Assembly: GCA_036971615.1 (NCBI GenBank)
Contig: JAYKKR010000036.1
Location: 248,001 to 312,000, forward strand
Reading direction: 5' to 3'
Source of the DNA: Amyloporia xantha
Lineage: Eukaryota > Basidiomycota > Agaricomycetes > Polyporales > Adustoporiaceae
DNA length: 64,000 nt
The position numbers were made by a program, and so were the translations under genes. Shown here piece by piece: positions 31,223-43,600 of this stretch (positions are counted from its first letter, which is position 1; each line of letters opens with the position of its first letter). The notes beneath the pieces are model-generated. The model was not told where the DNA came from and did not search any database. It worked only from the letters and a program-made list of their open reading frames with translations.

Positions 31223-32049
31223 ACTGCATGGTCATCCAAGTTCGACTGTAATTATCCCGGCCTGATTCACGACTTCACACACTGATGACCTTTACAGGTT
31301 GCATAGCCCTAGTACTCTCGTACCTCAGCTGGAGGTATGAATAAGTGGGGAAAAAGTGTTTCGGTCGAGGAGCGCGTATGATGTTAAATTCTACTATGAC
31401 AATGCAAACATCGCAGGACTTCTCGTTAAATTCTTCTCGTTAACACGAGCGATTTGTGCTCTTCGCTGGTCAGCGGTCACCATCGACTAAAATACACGAC
31501 GCTATTATCCTCGCCCTTTGCTATGAGTGTTCATGTTCACGTGAAGCTTCAAATGGATTCTTCGCGAGCCGGTTTCGTTGGTCTAGCGGTGACTTCAGCT
31601 GGGCTTATTACGACCGAGGGCCAAAGCCACCGAGTCAATAATAAGCAACAGGATATTAGGAAAGGTACGACTTGCATTTACCAGATAAATACATGGGATA
31701 CAATCCAGTCTTCTGGAAGGAGCCACATCATCAGAATAACAAGTGTCGGGCGTCGGGCGTTCGGCAGCAATAAGAGCTGCCAGTGTGATGTCGCATGCGG
31801 TTCAGCATACGTCGTACGTGTCGTCCGCGCAACAGAGTCAGCAGCTGATCTCGCAACAGACGTTCTCCAGCAAACTTGAAAGGAACACCTACATCGCGAT
31901 GGATTCGATACAACGATCGCCCACACATCAAAAACGATTTGAGATCATAGCGTACATGGGTACGAATCATCCGGCCAAGAATGGTACATGGTGAAAGCAA
32001 TCGACTCTTGTGCCAGAATGTCCTTGCGGTCTTTCTGAAATATCCCACT
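31223..32049. other. intergenic between small gene and velvet gene, copy 1
   Basis: An 827-bp convergent gap, duplicated at 39822-41101. At about 31310-31325 it shows the uninterrupted target site of the MITE-like element present only in copy 2. Conserved short ORFs across both copies are frameshifted relative to each other, so not coding. Confidence 0.6.
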
Positions 32050-33717
32050 TCACATCGGATTATCCTGGTCATATTGATAGAAGTGGTCTTCAGGCATCAT
32101 GAACGTGGAGGACATATACGTTGATGTCTCCATCTGTCCGGCTGAAGGAGCAGGTGCAATAGCGGCCGCGCCTATTCTGTGGGGACGAGGTGTCTCGTCT
32201 GGCGTAATACGTCGCCGCTTGGTTTCGGGATCGCGCTGACGCGAGGTGATTCGCGTTCCCAGGTGCGACAAGTGCTATTATGCGAGTGAACCGTGTCCGG
32301 GAAGAATGAAGATCCAGCGCACACGCACCTTTGTCAAATCCGTCGAAGCCCGCAATCCCGGGAATTTCTTTGTCGAGTAGATTTGGAAGGGCCCGCCATG
32401 ACACTCGGCGAGCGAGGGATGAGGATGTTCGCTCGAGGATGCGCTTGAGAAGATATCGAACACGCGATAATGCAATAGAAATCTTCCTTCGATCTTCACG
32501 GCTAGGTCCTGGAAGACGATGGTAAGAGAACACGGGTCAGTAACTTTTGCACATCACCGCACTGGTATTTGGGGACACGAGACAGCCGAAGGCAACCGCG
32601 CCGAAAATGGAAGAATGGTGAATATACGGACCGAGAATATGAACAACATTGTGTTCTTTCCTTCCAAGTCCACACAGCACATGGAAACGCTCCTCGATCC
32701 CACGAGGCCCTCAGTGCAACGTGACTGCTCTAATGTATGACCAATCACACCGGGGTCTACGCTAGTCTGGGAACTACAACTCGAATCTGTGGGCTATGAC
32801 CGAGTTTGTGAGCATGGTATAGATGTTTAGGAAGTGCAAGAAAAGTACTTCAGACGACGACGGAAAAATGATTGAACGTGGCAAAGACGTCGGTGCCGGG
32901 ATCGACCATGGATCCAGAAATGACTGAGGCAGCGAGGGGTCAAACTGGGGAGAGAGCTCCGCAGATGGCATGGGCATGGATGATGTCAATTGAGACGTTG
33001 GTAGAAATGGGGACAGGTTGAAGGCAGGAAAGAGGGCTGGAGCAAAGGGCTGCCCACAGTTGATGTCGTCTACGAAATCCGGTGATGGAGCGCTAGTCCC
33101 TGAAGGCGGAGGGAGCGGTTGAATTGGTTCACTTCTGTCATCGTAACGATCCTCGGGCACAGAGCAAAGGTCAGCAAAGCATACAAGACCGATGTTTCGG
33201 ACATCGCTGCACAACACCGAGACGATAAGCGTCTGCGATCTTGTAAACAGATGAATAGGTATACCCGGCATCAATCTCATGTTCTCCTTCTGCTGTCCCT
33301 GGATGATGCACTTGAAAGAGCCTCAATTTCACAACAGGTGATGGATCAAGCAATCTTCGGTCTTTCCGGCCATATCTGCAGAGGTTTTCGTGAGCAGCGA
33401 CTAAACAATAAAAGAATACATTCAAAACATACTTGCGACCTACATCAGCCTTCTGCAACTCTTGGAGTTCCGCTCGGAGCGTAACACCACCGAAGAAGCC
33501 TTCATGGAAGAAAATGGGTGGACCAGTGGACGATGAGTCAACCAGTGGCGTTTGCTGTCCCCGAACACAAATCGTCAAAATCGTCAAATTCACTGTTTAT
33601 AAACATAGGCGGAGATCGACCTACAACATCGCTGAACGAATTCTCGAACATAGGCCCGGTAGGTAGGCGGTCCATCGGAACGCCCGGATGGACGAATCCC
33701 ACAGATTGGCGGGCCAT
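32050..33717 (-). CDS. velvet-domain regulator, copy 1 (start codon displaced)
   Basis: Velvet proteins (VeA, VelB, VosA, VelC) are nuclear fungal regulators with an NF-kB-like DNA-binding fold that link development to secondary metabolism. Exons (minus): 33717-33625, 33554-33433, 33375-33265, 33206-32849, 32793-32632, 32508-32329, 32274-32050; 416 aa. Velvet landmarks: TLRAELQELQKADVGRK, RKDRRLLDPSPVVKLRLFQV, GLVCFADLCSVPED, LVGSRSVSMCCVDLEGKNTM, FIFSDLAVKIEGRFLLHYRV, GPFQIYSTKKFPGLRAST, then GTRITSRQRDPETKRRR. A Pro/Ser-rich insert of about 100 residues splits the domain, as in Aspergillus VelB. Compared with the copy at 41102-42906, the original ATG is ATA (33840-33838) and a TAG occurs at 33720-33718. 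The in-frame ATG at 33717, right after it, would still yield the whole domain. May be functional or in early decay. Confidence 0.85.
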
Positions 33718-34326
33718 CTAAGAAGAAGGGTGGCTGAGCCCTGCAGGTTGGCGGTGTGTCGGCAAGCGAGGAGGATTCAGTCCCGCAGATTGGCTGTCCG
33801 TTGAAATGCGATGGCACGAAGTGTTGTGCTGGTTGATTATTGGTTGGTCGACGGTGCGAATACTGTACCCGTGGGGTGGCTCTAGGAGTCGTTCTTCAAC
33901 TGTAGGAGTAAAAAGGACGAGGGGTGAGATGGTGCTGCACTGCCACTCGATATACCTGCATCTAGCGACTCTACCGAGACCCAGCTTTGTAACGCTGCGG
34001 AGCAACTGCGGGACGCACTAGGCCTGACGGGACTGTGGGCGTCGTGAGATACAAACTGGCGAAAAGCGGACACTGTTTGATTGTTGTTAGTTTTGAACAT
34101 TTGAACGCCGACAAACGTTGAATCCTGGACTAATCTCCATTGCTTGACCAATATAGTCGAAAATAGTCATTCCGCTCTAAGTGCACGCTGTAGCTGAGAT
34201 AAGGGTCATACTTAGGACTCATATGGTGCTGCAGATCAGTATATGTTCAATCACACACACCAGTCGCGATCCTCCAGAAATGGAACGTCGCCCAATAATT
34301 ATAATTCTGAAGCGTGCGTTATGTCA
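33718..34326. other. intergenic, copy 1 velvet upstream region
   Basis: Holds the former N-terminal coding of the copy 1 velvet gene (to 33840) and its promoter. Similar to 42907-43615. No other gene. Confidence 0.6.
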
Positions 34327-34641
34327 TCATCGTACAAGTCCTCTGGCAAACATCAGTGCGCAGTGAAACCATTTGAATCTGCTGCCACGACCTCTTTGTG
34401 ATCTTTCAGAACGATGTTTTACTTCATATGCACCCATTGTGGCCGTATAAGTGACTGCAGATTTCAGATGCTGTGGACGCAAGCGGCATGGTCGCTGATA
34501 TTGCCGTGGGTTCATCTGGAGAGAGAGCAGGCGCAATAACCGCCGGTGATACTCCACGAAGATGAGATTTCTCATTGACACTTGTCGAGGGCCGCTTGCG
34601 TGTTCTCGGCGGGAAATATTTATTCCACGGTACGACAGGTG
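34327..34641 (-). pseudogene. last-exon remnant of a second velvet gene, copy 1
   Basis: Aligns with the final exon of the velvet pseudogene at 43616-44800. It begins after an AG acceptor with HLSYRGINISRREHASG, the end of the velvet fold. Similarity to copy 2 stops near 34695, inside the preceding intron, so the duplication cut the gene there. No start codon or velvet core remains. Confidence 0.6.
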
Positions 34642-37600
34642 CTGTAACATGCTGTAACATCAGGTACGGAATGACTGAAGTCTGGTGTACCTCGTGTCAA
34701 ATCAGAAACATTACTTTCACGACCAGTCTTGAGTCCTCGCAGTGTGCACGAATAGGTTCTCGACCCCACGACGGACCTAACTTAGATTCTTGATATTCAT
34801 TAGCCATAATTGAGGAGGTCCTTCCAGAGCTCGAGCAAGTTACAAAAAAGCAATAAAATAGGAGCCCGAGCTTGTCTTTGAGTCTTCGTCCCAGACACGG
34901 TCCAGGTCAGCAGCTGGAGGCAGTACACATCCCAAATGACCTGTCATTTGGTTATCAATTTGCAGACGGTGTATGATGCTTACCAATCAGCTCCACTCCA
35001 CTGCATCCGCAATGTTTACCCGATCATGCGCCCGCTCGTGATTGGCTACGCGAGTGCACGCCGCCTTCTCATTGGCTGGGCCCTCTTCATGGAGTACAAC
35101 ACGTGATGCGCTCGCTGTCTATGTGACTGTGCCACGTGACGGACTCGCGTCGAGAATCCCTTGAGGGGAGAACGTCCTGTCCGCTGGGAGATTTGTTCAC
35201 GGAACATGTTCCGTGAACATGTTCCCGGAACCGTGCCTGGTGATGTGACAAGTGTGACTATAGGGGGAGGGCCACAGAGTCGCTTTGACCGTCAGGCGTC
35301 CCACTGGCAGTGCGGAGGGCCACAGCGGCCCTTGACCATCACCCGTACATCCTATCGTGGACGCCTCCGGCGCTGCTAGCTAGAGCGCGGACGCTGCAGC
35401 TGCTGGCGGCCATAGGCTGGGAGATATAGGAATATTAATGTTTATGTAATTGAAACTTAGATCAATATTAATATTGTAGTAGCCTGGGTGGATGCCATCA
35501 CACTCAGTGCCCGCCTAGCCATCATGGTCTATGTCTAGCAGTAACCCAGAAGTGGAACGCTAGGCCGTTAACCCAGCGGAGTCAGTGGTACCGCCGCCCG
35601 ACACTCAGGAGACGGCGGCGGCGGGACCGCTCGAGCGCTTAAGCTCCAGTGTAGCCGGCGTGACGGTGTGTCACTAAGGAGTCGATACGTGACGTCCCGC
35701 GTTCCGGTGCCCTGTTCAGGGAACGAATCTCCCCGTGGACAAGACATTCTGCTTGAGGGCGTGTCGTCGTCCTATGGTATGACGCATGTCCGCGCTATCA
35801 GCTCATTCATCGCGGCGCGCATGACTGCAACTCGACCGCGGCATCACTCGCTCCAGGAGCGAATCGAGCAGGGGGAGAGTGTGCAAGACAGTGCGGCGGC
35901 GATGCATAGATAGTGAGGCCGTAAATATGTTACGGAGTTGAACTTTGTATGCGCGGGAATCGAAATTAATCGGCAAAAGTGTGTAGCTGAGTCGACCGTG
36001 TTCAAGGCCTCATGTGAGACCTAATGCAATCATGGCTTGAGGTCATTTGGGCTCGGGCGGGCGGAGCAGCGCCATCTCAAACCAAGTACGACCTTCGTAC
36101 GACCTCATACGACGAGTCGCAATCTGTCGCAATGCGACCGCGAAATCAGGCACGTGCCACCAAATGTCCCTCCAAAATTAAATTGCCTATGTACTGTCGT
36201 TGAAACCTAATGAGTAACATTCACTCACCCACTGCAGTACAAGCCATACAGTTTCTCAAACGCCACTTTCTTGACCTGAAACATTTGTTATATCAATCCC
36301 GTCACAAAGGATTCTGAATCGCAATTTGCTCTCGTTCCAAGAGTCAATCCTCCGCGGATGGTAAGCATCAAGTCGCCTGCGAAAGTATTGCGCGAGCTCT
36401 GATTGTGTTGCTGGCAGGAAACATTGCCTACTGGCGTGACTTTCTTGGAACTCAATGACGACGTCTTGTCCATTATAGTATCCAGCCTGACTTGCCATGA
36501 AGCTCTCAGCCTATCGCTCACCAGTCGCAGAATCCATCTCACTGCGAAGCGGCATGCCCTTTCGTCTGTGACGATGAGCAATTCTGATCAGGTCACCAGA
36601 ATCTGCACATATATGCTTGGCGACATCGATGGACGTCTCCGCTGGTTGCGTAAGCTCCTAGTGAATGTAATTACAATTGCAGACCCACGGCGATCTTCAT
36701 CGGAATTTCAGCGCCGACAAAGTGATAGCTCTCTGGCTTCAGCTCGTCAGATATCAGACCTCCTCGCAAATGCCCTTTATCTCAGATCACTCACTCTGTT
36801 GTATCTTGATGAATGGCTTGTCGTTGAACCACGCATAGGTCCTGCGCTATCTGTTCTTCCCAACTTGATCGAGCTTCATCTGCTCGGTCGTGAGAGTCCA
36901 GAATCACTACAAGTCCTCTCTCATTTACAAAGTCAGCCTCGGGACGTCATGCTTGTGTTGAAGAGAGTCGTCAGTTGCAGTGCGTTCCTCTCTAGTATCG
37001 CACACCTCCAATCAATCCGAACTTTCAAGCTATGTTTCCCAATGCACGCGCATCCCTTTGACCAGCTGGGCCATTCTATTGACCAGATCGACCAACGCTA
37101 CTCATGGCCAGCGGTGACCAATCTATCTCTATCTTCCTATCAGATCTCGCTACCTGCCATTGCGCATATGTTTCCGAATGTGCGAAACTTGTGCATGTCA
37201 GGTCATGTTTCCTGTCCAGCGCAGCCGAAGTCCGTGAAGTGGCATAGCCTGGACTACGTAGAGGGCCCAGCGCAACTCTTTCGCGGCTGGCAGATTTCTT
37301 GCCCCATTTACCATGTCTCAGTAACGTCGACCCTCAGGGCAATTTCCGCCTTACCTTCGCCGACAAGCCCCATTCTATCCGGGGAACCTGACCATGCCAT
37401 AATTTTGCAAACATTACGACTCACTTCACCCACGATCCTCACGATCATGGCGTCTGCTAAGTGGGACAATACTTTCTGGTCAGAATTGGTTAGAAGTGCG
37501 AAAAAGTTGCGAGGATTAGAAATTGCTCTGCATGCGTTGGGAGTGGCGGACCTTTCCGACCTGAACAGTTGGATGGTAAGTCTTGTTTTATAGCTGCGAG

Positions 37601-40600
37601 ATGACACTTAAAGTTTGCTGTATGAAGGACATTGTTCCCTCTACTCTAGGATCAATATCGACCCTTTTTTATATTAGAATAACACTCGACCTCAGTCGGC
37701 CACAATCATTTAGCAGCCACATCAGGCCGCACAGGCCTGCTCCCGCAGAGACTACCGAGGAGCCGGAGGAAGCATTGGCGTCAGTAATCGCCAAAGCAAT
37801 TCCGTCCATTTGCTACCTATCGGTGTCGTTTCAGTCCCGGCACCTTCCGCGTCGTCTCGGCGGAGATTTTCAAGCACCATGGTGGAAGGCTGTGGGTAGT
37901 GGAGAAGCACGGAAGGCAGAGCGAATCTCGCCGAGTGTTGGAGAGCGCATGCGAGCTTGTCTGACTTCCCCGCAATATGACTCTACGCTCGGCTTTGAAG
38001 GTCAGTTCTTCATGTAAAGGCCGACGATCCTACCAAGACCGCTCATAGTACCCCAACAGAAAAATGGTCTTGATATCAGACATGGACACTATGTGCGTGC
38101 AAATAATGCAAGCTTTCGTGTCGTCTTCAGTCCTCTATCTCCATGCAATACCACCAGGTATGCATTGTGGACAAATTTGGGTTGCTCCTGTGATTGACAG
38201 TCCGTACGTTTGAACGAGGACATTTTGTTTTATTTATTGTTTCGTCTGTTCATCTGCTCTTGTCCTGCATATTGATTTATCCTGCGGATGTCGTGTCACG
38301 GTATGTATTGCGGACCCAAAGAGGATGCCACATGTATGTTCTACACATACCAATCTCGTTTGTCGTGCCTCTCAGAAGTTCGCGAGATATGATAGATCAA
38401 GTGATGCGAGAGAAGTGGCATTGATAAGAATGCTCGCCACATGGCGCGCAGAGAATCCGCGAATGCTTGGTGGCGCCCCTTTGGCTCGATTCTGCCTGAG
38501 ACTGTGATCCCGACGTGTATCGCCAATTCGCGCAACCAGCGAAAACGTATGCCAATATCCTTGAGCATATAGGCGCAGAACCCAGCCAATTTCTTGTAGC
38601 TACATATTGACACGGATGAAAGGGCTTGGCGTTGGGCGATGAGGTGGATGTCGCGGCGCGCTGTGACGGACAAACACGAGGAGAAATGTTGGATGCTATA
38701 CAAGTGAGTACGTCTTCATTCAGCTGCAAGAGTGTCGGGCCTGATGCCCGTAGCGAATTAGTAGTGCATTTGGGGATGATGAAAGGACAAGTCATCCTGT
38801 ACCTTCCGCTCTGAGAGGACATTGGCAATATCCATGTCTATCTGGTGAACAGCACGGCGCAAGAGTAAGTTGTAGATTGAGGGAATCCCAGACGCTTGCA
38901 GGGAGTTGGAGTCGCCGTGATACGACTGCGATCATGTTGGGGTCTGTCAATTCGACTCAAAAAGCACCGTCGTGATGACGCCGTTATCAGCCAAACTCTT
39001 TGAAGTCCAAGAAATCACAAATTTGAAGCTGGAGACTCCCAGCGAGAGTCCAAATAGGCATTTGGACACCATGGATTCATATTCGGTAAAGTCACCTGAA
39101 GTACCCATGACGTGGTAGGGCGTGTTACAGGGAGCCGCTTGACCACTTACCAGGAATACTACAGCACAGCATACGTCGTATGACCTGTGTTAGTAGTCTC
39201 GCTGTATCTGACGGTAAGTAATTGATGATATACGAATCCGGCGGACCTTAGCTGTGTTATACGGGCCCCACAAGGGCCCGCTTCTCCGAGCTGACGGGTA
39301 CGCCGTCACTTCGCAGCTACCACCTATTCTGGAAGCCTCGTACCCAGGCCTCATCGTCGGAGAGCCCTGCGATAGCAGGCCTACTACCCCCACGACCCGT
39401 GCCTTGTTTGCGTCATGCATCCACGCTTCCCGTCCCTCGCTATAACCCGCTGACCGCCGCATTTGTAGGTTAAGAACCCCATATGTGGGGTAGGCCTAGA
39501 AGCCGATGGACAGTTACGGCAGCAACAACAACGGCAGGGATAACGCTGGGAACAACAGCTCGGCCAACGGCAGTGGAGGGAACGGTGGCGGCAACGACCA
39601 GGGTGGCGGGGGAGGTGGCAACGGCAACGGCAACGGCAACTCGGGCTCTAACAGCATAGTGGACAAAGGCGTAGAATACGCTGCATCAAAAGCTGCCCAC
39701 AATATTGTGAGCTCACAGTGTATATATTCATTGACTCATGACCCTAATCCCATTTCTCCAGAGCTCGAGCCAGGCGAACAGTGCCGGGAGCGCTCTTGAG
39801 GGCGCTGCCCGGAAGTTCTAAACTGCATGATCATCCAAGCTCGACTCTAATTATCTCGGCCAGATTTACGACTTCACACACTGATGACCTTTACAGGTTG
39901 CATAGCTCTAGTACTTTCTTTGACGGACCATATTGGACAATTCTATCGTTATTCATAACTGAGCGGCGGTATTGTTCTCAATCATTGGTTATCCTGACAA
40001 ATAATCATGTACTTGCCAAAATACCTGCATTTACGTCTAAAAAGGGTGCTATCCTTGAGTATTCTCCCCAATTGGCTGATTATCCCACTTTTGCGTTCGT
40101 ATGTACTACTGTATACCCAGCGTTCGTGAGCGTGGATACCTGGGTATCAAGGTCATAAGTGACATTGACAATAAGTAATTGCGCAAATACCTGAGTTTCA
40201 GAGGGAACCATGCTAGGATGAGTTTGGTCCGAATTGATAGATCACCCGGGATTCTCAGAGATAATGATCAATACTCAAGTATCTCACAGGATCTCCGGTT
40301 ATCAAGCTAAATCCAGAATGATCATGGTGGTAATACCACGGTGAGGTATTTTTGTCCAATAAGGACCTTCCTACCTTTCGTACCTCAATTAGAGGTATGA
40401 ATGAGTTGAAAAAGTGCTCCTGTCGAAGAGCGCGTATACCCGGGTATGATGTTTAATCCTACTATGATAACGCAAACATCGCATGACTTCTCGCCAAATT
40501 CTTCTTGTTAACACGAGCGATTTGTGCTCGCCGGTCATTATCGACTACACGACGCTATTATCCTCGCCCTTTGCTATGATTGTTCATATTCACGTGAAGC

Positions 40601-43600
40601 TTCAAATGGATTCTTTCCGGGCCGGTTTCGTAGGCCCAGCTGTGATTTCAGCTGGGCTTCTTACGACCAAGGGCCAAAGCCACCAAATCAGATAATAAGC
40701 AACAGGATGGTAGGAAAGGTACGACTTGCATAAACCAGATAAGTACATGGGATACAATCCAGTCTTCTGGAAGGTGCCACACCATCAGAATAACAAATGT
40801 CGGGCGTCGCACGTTCGGCAGCAATAAGAGCTGCCAGTGTGATGTCGCATGCGGTTCAGCATACGTCGTACGTGTCGTCCGCGCAACAGAGTCAGCGGCC
40901 GATCTCGCAATAGACGTTCTCCAGCAAGCTTGAAAGGAACACCTACATCACGATGGATTCGACACAACGATCGCCCATACATAAAACGATTTGAGATCAT
41001 AGCGTACATAGGTACGAATCATCCGGCCAAGAATGGAACATGGTGAAAGCAATCGACTCTTGTGCCAGAATATCCTTGCGGTCTTTCTGCAACTTCCCAC
41101 TTCACATCGTACTATCCTGGTTATATTCATGGAAGTGGTCTTCAGGCATCATGAGTGTGGAGGACATATACATTGATGTCTCCATCTGTCCGGCTGAAGG
41201 AGCAGGTGCAATAGCGACGGCGTCTGTTCGGTGGGGATGAGGCGTCTCGTCTCGCGTAACACGTCGCCGCTTGCTTTCGGGATCGCGCTGACGCGAGGTG
41301 ATTCGTGCCCCCAGGTACGATAAATGCTGTTACACGAGTGAATCGTGTCCGGGAAGAGTAAAGGTTCACTGCACACACACACCTTTGTCAAATCCGTCGA
41401 AGCCCGCAATCCAGGGAATTTCTTTGTCGAGTATATTTGGAAGGGCCCGCCATGACACTCGGCGAGCGCTGGATGAGGATGTTCGCTCGAAGACGCACTT
41501 GAGAAGATATCGAACACACGGTAGTGCAATATAAATCTTCCTTCGATCTTCACAGCTAGGTCCTGGAAGACGATGGTAAGAGAACATGGGTCAGTAATTT
41601 TCGTACATCTCCGCACCGGTATCTGAGGACACAGGACAGCCGAAGCCGACCACGCCAAAGGTTCGTACACGGAAGAATGGCGAATACACAGACCGAGAAT
41701 ATGAACAGCATTGTGTCCTTTCCTTGCAACTCCACACAGCACATGGAAACACTCCTCGACCCCACGAGGCCCTCGGTGCAACGTGACTGCTCTAGCACAG
41801 GGTGGTCACCTGTGTGACCAATCACACCAGGGTCTGTACTAGACATGGCACTACAACTCAAATCTGCGGGCTATGACCGAGTCTGTGAGCACGATGGATG
41901 GATAAGAATTACAAGAAAAGTACTTCAGGCGATGACGGAAAAATTATTTGATGTGACAAAGGCGTCGGTGCCGGAATGGACCATGAACTGGGAAAAGATT
42001 GAGGCAACGAAGGATCAAACTCGGGAGAGTGTCCAGAAGGTGGCAGGGGCATGACTGCTGCCAATTGAGATGTCGAGACAAATGGAGACAGGTCGAACGC
42101 AGGAAAGAGGGCTGAAGGAGATGGCTGCCCGGAGGTGAGGTCGTCTACGGAGTCGGGTAACGGAGCGCTAGTCCATGAAGGCGGAGCGAGTGGTTGAACT
42201 AGTTGACTTCCGTCATTGTAACGATCCTCAGGCACAGAACAAAGGTCAGCAAAGCATACAAGACCGATGTTTCGGATATCACTACACAACACCGACACGA
42301 TTAACATTTATGATCCTGTAGACAGATGAATGGGCATACCTGGCACCAATCTCGCGTTCTCCTTCTGCTGTCCCTGGATGAAGCACCTGAAAGAGCCTCA
42401 ATTTCACAACAGGTGATGGATCAAGCAGTCGCCGGTCTTTCCGGCCATATCTGCGGAGGTGTTCGTGAGCAGCGACTAAACAAGCAAGGGATGCGTTCGA
42501 GACATACTTGCGACCTACGTCAGCCTTCTGCAGCTCTTGGAGTTCAGCTCGGAGCGTAACACCGGCGAAGAAGCCTTCATGGAAGAAAATAGGTGGACCA
42601 GTGGACGACGAGTCAGCCAGCGGCGGTTGCTGTCCCTAAGCACAAATCGTCAAATTTGCTGTCTATAAGCATGGGCGATGAGGGACCTACAACATCGCTC
42701 GACAAATCATCAGATATAGACCCGGTAGGTAGGCTGTCGATCGTAAGGCCGGGATGGACCAGTCCCGCAGATTGGCGGTTCATATGAGAGTGGGCGTAGC
42801 TGAGCCCTGCAGATTGGCGGTGTGCCGGAGAGCGAGGAGCATTTAGTCCCACATATTGACGGTCCGTTGGAGAGCGAGGATACGAGGTGTTATGCTGGTT
42901 AATCATCGGTACACTAGTCGAAAGGAGCTGTAGACGAAGGTTAGGACGCCGCCCCCGTAGGATGGTCTAGGATTCGTTCTTTGACTTTGAGGGTCAAGAG
43001 GAAGAGGTGTGAGATGGTGTAGCACTGCCATTCAATATACATACATCCACTGTCATCCAGCGACTATACTGAGCCCAGCTTTGTCAAGGGCTTTGGAGCA
43101 ATTGTGGAGCACACTAGGCCTGACAGGGCCGCGGACGTCGTGGGATTAAAGTTAGTGGAAAGCGGATATTGTTTGACTGTCGTCAGTTTTCAACGTTTGG
43201 ATGCTAATGAATTGCTAATGAACGTTGTGTTGAGCCCTGAGCTCGAAGCATCGTAATCTCCATTGCTTGACCAATATAGTCGAAAACAGTCGCTCCGCTC
43301 TAAGAGCGCCGCACTGAAGCTGAGATCAGGGTCATACTTAGGACTCATGTGGTACTGTAGGTCAGAACTTGTTCAATCACACACACCAGTCTCAATCTTC
43401 CCGACATGGAACGTCTTCGATTAATCACGATCGTAAAGCATACGTGATATGATCATCGTATAAGTTCTCTGGAAAAGATCAGTGTACAGCGAAAATTGAA
43501 CCTGCTGCCACGGCCTCTTTAATCTTTCAGGGCGATGCCCTACTTCATATGCACCCATTGTTGCCATATGAGTAACTGCAGCCTTCAGAAGCTGTGGATA

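Larger units (their letters stand above)
29690..34695. repeat. direct segmental duplication, copy 1
   Basis: Nucleotide similarity to 38395-43808 in the same orientation, visible by eye through coding and non-coding parts. For example, the 38 bases after GGGA/GGGGAT near 30210 and 38890 read the same around CGCTTGCAGGGAGTTGGAGT. It contains the 5' half of an F-box gene, the small Gly/Asn-rich gene, a velvet gene and the last exon of a second velvet gene. Ends are approximate. Confidence 0.85.
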